Assembly: GCF_009727055.1 (NCBI RefSeq)
Contig: NC_052349.1
Location: forward strand, 41,589,652 to 41,653,651
Direction: 5' to 3'
DNA length: 64,000 nt
From: Benincasa hispida
Lineage: Eukaryota; Streptophyta; Magnoliopsida; Cucurbitales; Cucurbitaceae
The notes beneath the pieces are model-generated. The model had not been told where the DNA came from. It did no database searches and saw only the letters and a list, made by a program, of their open reading frames with translations. How positions within the stretch are numbered: position 1 is the stretch's first letter; each line of letters begins with the position of its first letter. The translations under genes were made by a program, and so were the position numbers. Positions 58,133 to 64,000 of the stretch are shown piece after piece.

Positions 58133-58137
58133 ATCAA

Positions 58138-59138
58138 CTGGGAACTCAATGAGATCTATAACCAAACTATGGAGATCAGTCAAAAGTTTTTTAACCATAG
58201 ACTAAGTTGAGACAAAAACTAAAATTATAAATATTAAATCAAAAGTTAAATTATATTCGAAACTTTGGTGTATGCTTCTATTAATTTCCTAAATTTTGAA
58301 AAGTTTCGCTTCAATCTCAAACTTCAAAAGTGCTCCAAACTATGTCTTTTGAAGGCTCTCGCATTAAAATAGCATCTACAAATTCTCAACAGCTAATGTG
58401 TAAGAATGTGGAAGGTATAAGTGACACCATTTATAACATTCTTCAAGTAAATTGGCATACCTTTAGAAAGTTCTAATATGTGGATAATGTTGCCAATAAT
58501 GTCAACAATATATTTGAGTTTAAATGGATGAAAACATCCATCTGAATTTTTTATATAGTTGAAATTAGATAGTAAACAAAGTTGTTTATGTCTTTCGATT
58601 TTTAAATATCAATATTTTTGTCAGTTTTCAAAATACATTTCAGAATCATCTCAAAGAGTCAAAATGAAACTTTTAAAAGATTCGAAACACATTGAGACAT
58701 AGGACTAATTTGAAGATTTATTTATAATATTATACTAAACTTGGACATTTCAAAGTACATAAACAGATATAGAATAAGCATCAATGAACTTTAGATCAAG
58801 GGACCAATTTTGTAATTAAAAAATTAAAGTAAAGTTAGTTTAGTAATAAATGGTATGCACTCTTATCTTAATCTTCTATCTAGTTGTACTAAAAACACTA
58901 TTTCAGTTACTAACATTATATCCTTGTGACATTTCCTACCGTCTTATTCTCAAATGGACCAAAACTTAACCCCAAGAATTGAAATTTTTAAACACATTAA
59001 CTAAATATAGAGAGAGATACTTTGTTTAAGTTCATATATTTATTAATTTGTAACTAATAATGTTAGGTTCATTTGATCATGCTTAAGCAATTTGCCTATA
59101 ATTAATTATGATAATATAATTTTGTATTCTTTTTTTAA

Positions 59139-59170
<32 letters not shown>

Positions 59171-60408
59171 GCTGATGACGTGGCAATTGTTTGGACATGA
59201 AAGTGCATCTGTGGTGGATGTCATCTTCAAAGCTTTTAAAGAGCCTTTCCCTTCATTAATTAAGATTTCACCCAAAAGAAAATCCACCTTTAATCACTTG
59301 CACTTTTATGCTCTCAGTCCTTCCCCACACCTATAATTTTATTTTTGTGGAATGCATCAAAAGTTATACCTTTAAATTGTTGATTAAAATCCACTTTTTT
59401 GTTGCTTTTTTTTCATTAGATATTGTATTTTAATCTGCAACAAGAACTATTAGCACTCAATCATGATTTTTTTTCCCTTTTTTTTAGTATATTCAGAGTA
59501 AAGGGATTTTAACTACAAATCTTATAGTTACTAACACACTCATATACCAATTGAACTATACTCGATTTGGTTATACTCACTATTGTTAAGCCAAGAAAGT
59601 AATGACAAAATTTTCATAAATTTATGTCAAAATTTTTCTAATAAAAAAAATAATAAATAGCCAAATGCATAGACCAATACAATAATTTTGAATGGTAAAT
59701 AGGTTATTTTAAAAAATCCATTTTGAATTTTGGATATTAAAGAGCTCTAGTTCTTGAAAATGTTTCACCATTTTTCTTTTTGAAAAATACTTGTATCTCA
59801 TTTTTACTCCTAGATTTTTAGATGGGATTAATCTTGGTCCTTAAACTTTTGAGATATTAATACACTTAAAACCACCTTAACCATTTATTAATAGTAACTA
59901 AGCATTCGAACAAAATTATTTGTTTTTATTTAAAAAAAAAAAAAGACTATAACAAAATAGAGATACATTAACCAAAATGAAATAAGTATGAAAGTTTAAA
60001 ATTAAAATAGATTTCTAGAAAGTTCAAGAACCAAAATAAAAGTTAGAAGAGGAAAAAACCAAAAACTATTTCGAGTTATTATTCTTGTCCTCGTAAAAAT
60101 ACCATACTACAAACTAGAAACAATAGAATAAAAAAAAATTTAAAAAATGTTGAACTTGAAACCTTCAAATTCACATGAACGGTTAGAAAAAGGAGTGTCG
60201 ATGATTTCAATGTACTAATAATTATGCTTTATGCACATAAGAATTTCCAAAAGATGTACGGACGGAAAATTTGTTTCCCCCTAAAAATCTTATTTCGGTT
60301 AAAAGCAGCTGCAAGTAAACAAGACATTCAAGAACCATATCATAACAAACCAAACAAAATTGAAACTTTTCAAAATAATTGCAATAATCAGTGTTGGGCA
60401 CAACCTTA
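58138..60408. other. Host intergenic DNA, no gene seen
   Basis: AT-rich with poly-A and poly-T runs. A (TA)n microsatellite lies at 59140-59169. No coding text was recognised. Confidence 0.5.
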
Positions 60409-60470
60409 GCAGTGAAGGATTTGTGGGAGGGCACATTGGCTTTTCTTTGCTTCAAAATCTTCAGCTAACT

Positions 60471-60497
60471 TCAATTGCTCTTTGTCTTTGCAATCAC
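60471..60497 (-). other. Exon-like piece on minus strand (tentative)
   Basis: After TTTGTTTTAG (acceptor-like) a - strand segment begins at 60497. If joined in phase 0 to the exon at 60949 it adds VIAKTKSN and a stop. In another phase it stays open to about 60407 with the hydrophilic text DKEQLKLAEDFEAKKSQ. The correct phase is unknown. Confidence 0.3.
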
Positions 60498-60948
60498 CTA
60501 AAACAAAATCACTATCAATCATTGTAAAGCTTCAAATGAACTATCTTCCTAAGGGGGTATTCTGCAGTTTGGTAGATTATTTGATAAGTCATATCCTATG
60601 TGCTTAGCTTCTAATACAAGGAGAATGGTAGCAGTATTTTGTGCACATGCAATTCAAGTCAATGCTCTTCTAAATAAAGTCCCAATAGCATTATTAGGTT
60701 TAAACATGCTTTTATATGTTTCTTATTGTATTTTCTTTTAATAACTCTATTCATCTACTTTCTATTCTAGACTCGGCTTTTAAAACCTCAATTTTAGTTG
60801 AAACTTTCTTTTCTTTTCACATGTAATTCCAACACAAAAGTACCAATGTAGATAATTATTTATTTAGAAACAAAGATAAAACTGTATTAAACAAATGGAA
60901 AAGTTAGTCAAAATATTAGCATGTCCCATAAAAAATGTTTCTTTATAC

Positions 60949-61072
60949 CTTTATGTATTGGGACCCATCTCCACTAGTCCTAGAGAACCTTTCGCCTGTC
61001 TCAAGGTCCAAATTTGGAGAAATCAAGGGTCTTCGTGTATTAAGCTCACTCAAAGATTCAAACACGTCGCTT
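60949..61072 (-). CDS. Candidate internal exon, minus strand, family unknown
   Basis: A 124-nt segment is bounded by CTACTTAG (acceptor) and AAG/GTATAA (donor), with an open frame of 41 codons including SELNTRRPLISPNLDLETGE. It is more GC-rich than its surroundings. It could be a downstream exon of the RING/PHD gene at the right edge, with the 1.34-kb MITE lying in the intron, or a separate gene or remnant. A + strand frame over the same stretch is also open, so the strand is not certain. Confidence 0.35.
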
Positions 61073-61231
61073 CTAAGTAGATATTAACAAGAAACTGTGC
61101 CTCTGCCAACGGGGCTGCCCCATTGGGTCCAAAAATACAATGAATATATTATATACATGATTCACATCATAGAAAAGGTAGGATCTATTTATTATAGTGT
61201 GGGCACAATTTCTCATTTACTTTGATAAATA

Positions 61232-62575
61232 TAAGGGGTTGTTCGGGACGCTGAGATGATATAAGATGTCTAGAGTTTTGATGTCTAGAAAGTTCTTATG
61301 TCTGTGTTTAGGATGAAGAGTTGTATTGTATGAGTTCATATTTCGGTATTTAGGTGTGCAGAATTGTTATGTCTAAGTTCATGTCTGTGTTTGGATGTGC
61401 AGAGTTCATATGTCAGTGTTATCTAGTTCAGATTTTTGTACTATAAAATAATTTGTCTGTATGAACACTATTTTTTTTAATCTTATAATTCAATTATTGT
61501 ATCAATTCAAATTTTTGTATTCAATTATTGTGTTTTAAATAATTCTTTATTATTGTTGTTTAAAAAAATAATAAGTCAAAATTTAAGATTAATCGTAAAT
61601 AGTCAACAAAATACCAACATTTAAAAATACGAGATTTAATTCTAAGCCAGGGATGGACGTACCAACTTTTTTCTAAAACCTAAACCTTTTTCCACTTTTT
61701 AATACTACATACATATATATATATATAGAATTTTCATTCATGACTTGAATTTTGAAAAGATTCTTCAAAAGTAAGACAAATAAAAATAACAATAAAAGAG
61801 TGAAAGTAGTATTTATAAATTTAATTTTTAAAAACTATCGAAAACTAAAAAGTTATGAATGGTCAATTAAATATTTTAGTGAGATATTAAAAAAAAATGT
61901 TTTGCTTCTGTTTGATTTTAGGGATTTCGTTGAAGTCTTTCTCATATATATTCATGGATGAGTTTTCTATTGAGGTTTTATAATGAGTTTTTGAAGAGTA
62001 GATTTTGAATATTTATGTTGTATATGAAGATTTTTTTTTTTATTTTTGAGAAATCGTGTACAAAGATTTAATCCAAAATATTGTGATTTTTTTAATGGAT
62101 ATTATACAGATAAATAATAATATACTAAGCAAATAAAAATGAAAACTTGAATGACAATTTATAGATGATAAATTATTAATATACTTTATCACAAGACATT
62201 GGAAGAAAAAATGATGTATGTAAATTGAAGATAAAAAATGGGTGCATAGAACTAGATTGAAATATCATGGTTTCTTAATAAAATGGATATAGTGGAAAAA
62301 AATTACACCCGAAGTATAATGAAATAAACTCAAGAAAAGAATAAATAAATAAAAACGTAAGTGGGTCGTAAGAAGGGAGGAGAGATTGACGATCGGGTAT
62401 GAGAAGAGAGGAGACATAGGAAGTGGGGGTGGAGAAGATGAAAGAGTTGTTAAATAAGGGTTACTGTAATGTTGAAGGAAGTGAAAAGGGGAGATGATAT
62501 ATCAATGAATTAAACGGTGATATAGAGGCTATATGATCTCCCCATATAGGATATTGGGCCCCAAACAAACCCTAA
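61232..62575. mobile_element. PIF/Harbinger-like MITE (61235-62572), TSD TAA
   Basis: The left end GGGGTTGTTCGGGACGC and the inverted right end GGGTTTGTTTGGGGCCC are imperfect terminal inverted repeats. Both flanks are TAA (61232-61234 and 62573-62575), the 3-bp target of PIF/Harbinger. Left subterminal DNA holds several copies of ATGTCTGTGTTTxGGAT-like words (61290-61420). No transposase is encoded, so it is non-autonomous at 1.34 kb. Confidence 0.75.
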
Positions 62576-62939
62576 AGGTATGACAATAACCAAGTATGTA
62601 ACTAATGGAAGTAAGAAAGCAAAATGGCAAAGGACCAAAAAGTTTTTAAAAAATGGTTTAAGTAATCAAAAACAACGTTTCAGAAGTTAACAAAAAAAGG
62701 TATGTATTTAAAAAAAAAAAAAATGGCCAACAAGGTGGCAAATTGGATCGCCTGACACAAATGCTCAAGACAAGTTGCTCGCTATTTGTTTGTGCTCACA
62801 ACACTACCCTTTTATCCAATTTCCCAACACCAAAATCCAACAATACCCAACGGCCAACTCAGATGAATTTTGAGAAGTATACATAACAATATGACAGAAT
62901 CAGAAGTGGAGGCAAGTTACCTGATTTCAAGACAAGAAA

Positions 62940-63116
62940 TTAATGGCTTCGATGGTAGAGTATCTGCAGATCCTTACAGTGAATACAAGTCCATGGTAAC
63001 AAAGGAGGGTCCAGACAGTATGAATGAATATGTCGAATCTGACAAAGATGGCAGCTCATGAGGAGGTCCTCTGGTTCCCGACATCGGCATGCGCTACAAA
63101 CAGCTGCTACAGAGGG
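62940..63116 (-). CDS. RING/PHD zinc-finger gene, PHD exon (3' end visible)
   Basis: After an acceptor CAACAG at 63117, an exon of 177 nt reads PSVAAVCSACRCREPEDLLM, then SCHLCQIRHIHSYCLDPP and PWTCIHC, and ends in TAA at 62940-62942. The Cys4-His-Cys3 spacing of a PHD finger is complete (CxxC, CxxC, HxxxC, CxxC). PHD fingers bind histone tails in the nucleus. The phase (0) agrees with the exon upstream. A GTAAGG at 62972-62977 could be an alternative donor that would continue the gene to exons further left. Confidence 0.72.
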   Translation of the reverse strand, partial: PSVAAVCSACRCREPEDLLMSCHLCQIRHIHSYCLDPPLLPWTCIHCKDLQILYHRSH

Positions 63117-63377
63117 CTGTTGTTTACAACTATCAAGAATTAGTTGTTCGTCCAGATGGGTCGTTATAACCATAATAAATAAAAATGTCACCATAGAGAT
63201 ACAATGAGTATTATGAAGTGCAACGAATGGAATTCTTGAAAATGAAGTACTTGTGTTTCATCGGCTTACTGTTTGGGAAAAAATCATGNNNNNNNNNNNN
63301 NNNCTCCCCCCCAACCCCTACACACAAGCAAAAAAAAAAACAGAGTTCGGACGCTGAGCATAAAAAATATATGTGAC
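63117..63377 (-). other. Intron of the RING/PHD gene, with sequence gap
   Basis: Bounded by GT (63377) and AG (63117). A run of N at 63289-63303 marks unresolved bases next to a C/A-rich low-complexity stretch (63304-63340). Confidence 0.65.
63289..63303. other. Assembly gap (15 N)
   Basis: Fifteen N characters, flanked on the right by CTCCCCCCCAAC and an A-run; the true length is unknown. Confidence 0.98.
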
Positions 63378-63557
63378 CTGAACAACGTTGTTAAGAGTTC
63401 TTTCATCAGGAAGAATGTAAATATCCAATAGTGATGGTCCACATGGAATTGTTTGGGAGTATATCTTCTGATCGGAGGTGGCAGCATCTTCAACCTTTGT
63501 GATGCTCAGAAAAGTGGCTTTGCACAAAGGGCAAGTTGAGATCTTCCTGCTCAAAGC
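63378..63557 (-). CDS. RING/PHD zinc-finger gene, RING-tail exon
   Basis: A 180-nt exon between acceptor CTTGTAG (63558-63560) and donor CAG/GTCACA reads [20 protein letters not shown] and then [20 protein letters not shown], ending NNVVQ. CPLC is the last Cys pair of a RING finger; the first part of the RING must be in an exon right of the window. A RING followed by a PHD finger suggests a nuclear ubiquitin-ligase-like chromatin protein; this is inference from domain order. It is in phase 0 at both ends and splices in frame to 63116. Confidence 0.75.
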
Positions 63558-64000
63558 CTACAAGATATGAGACCAATAGATTAGGACCATGAAATTGATT
63601 CTGAACTTCATAGTACATACTATAACATTGACAGCATTTGAATGATAAGTAAACCGATCAACTGAGAATGACAGAACTCACTCTACAAGTTCAAAGAACA
63701 AAAATCATTAATGACCAGAGTTTCAAGGTAGAAGTTGGCACCAGAGAAAAATACGTAAGTTTGGAGCTCACATAATTTGGCTTAGTTATATTTAATTTTG
63801 GAGCTCACATAATTTGGCTGTGTTATATTTAATTTTGTGATTTGAGGATTTTCCATCAAGTTGAGATGGCAAGGATTCTTAAAAGTGAAGTTAGATTTTC
63901 CATCAAGTTGTTAGAGGAAAAATAAATAAATAAGGAGCTCGCATAATTTGCACAAAGGGCAAATTGTATAGACAACTATAGAGCCACAATTTTCAGGTTA
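63558..64000 (-). other. Upstream intron of the RING/PHD gene with tandem duplications
   Basis: No exon was recognised. A 37-bp unit starting TTGGAGCTCACATAATTTGG occurs twice (63761 and 63798), with a third partial copy near 63932. GATTTTCCATCAAGTTG occurs at about 63847 and 63894. The words TTTGCACAAAGGGCAA also occur in the RING exon (63519) and again here (63948). Confidence 0.55.

Larger units (their letters stand above)
52876..58137 (-). mobile_element. Copia M (52881-58132), minus strand, old, with both LTRs
   Basis: Two homologous LTRs of 494 and 495 bp bound the element (52881-53374 and 57638-58132). Flanks are ATCGA (52876-52880) and ATCAA (58133-58137), a 5-bp duplication with one transition. 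A purine tract beside the left LTR and RT/RNase H text on the - strand set the orientation. The interior is heavily decayed and carries a TRIM-like fragment. No tRNA-Met primer site is visible next to the right LTR. Confidence 0.75.

Noticed and set aside
62870..63061. + strand frame of 63 codons at the right edge
   Set aside because: It is antisense to the PHD exon, whose Cys/His pattern and splice sites are convincing.

Overview
This window looks like plant nuclear DNA: a dicot, quite possibly a cucurbit, though the family is only an impression from the style of the LTRs. It is AT-rich, and nearly all of the recognisable protein sequence in the first 42 kb is decayed LTR-retrotransposon polyprotein. 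Plant-specific marks include Ty1/copia primer sites complementary to initiator tRNA-Met, Athila/Tat-like Ty3/gypsy primer sites of the tRNA-Asp type, hAT-like and PIF/Harbinger-like MITEs, and GT/AG-spliced exons. No rRNA, tRNA or CRISPR was seen.

Layout. 1-3660: 3' half and 3' LTR of a + strand copia element (copia-1). 4118-4704: hAT-like MITE with 8-bp target duplication. About 4713-13177: gypsy element A (+), whose gag is split by copia solo LTR B (5751-10774, TSD CAAAC); B is itself interrupted by copia D (pol tail plus complete 3' LTR). 13178-23785: gypsy element E (+), inserted in A, with a very long LTR, gag-protease, a truncated RT, the integrase C-terminus and a trailing ORF, interrupted by solo LTR F (21751-23726, TSD CTTAG). 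23785-25680: copia fragment G (-). 25680-25912: short MITE and E-type LTR scraps. 25913-37017: copia C (+), nearly full length, with solo LTR H (34165-35945, TSD TGAGG) in its 3' LTR. 37018-37778: copia LTR and integrase scraps. 37779-42232: gypsy K (-), with 5' LTR, PBS, gag, protease and partial RT. 43766-45193: solo LTR L of the K family.

45-64 kb is gene-poor host DNA. It holds a diverged segmental duplication upstream of a small 74-residue ORF (50629-50853), an old but structurally bounded copia element M (52881-58132, -), a TRIM-like fragment inside M, and a 1.34-kb PIF/Harbinger-like MITE (61235-62572). At the right edge, on the - strand, are the last visible exons of a RING-plus-PHD zinc-finger gene. 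A short run of Ns (63289-63303) lies in its intron, and further exon-like pieces lie near 60.4-61.1 kb.

The retroelements do not work together as a system; they form a nested insertion history. Target duplications let several layers be ordered: A before B before D; A before E before F; C before H. No coding retroelement here appears autonomous. The integrase copies that can be read mostly have substitutions at catalytic acidic residues, many stops in copia C fit CAG-to-TAG change, and all three gypsy elements lack the core of pol. I found no convincing new biological system. The items most worth checking are the decay pattern, the palindrome-rich LTRs, the long E LTR with its terminal hairpin, and the host duplication beside the small ORF.
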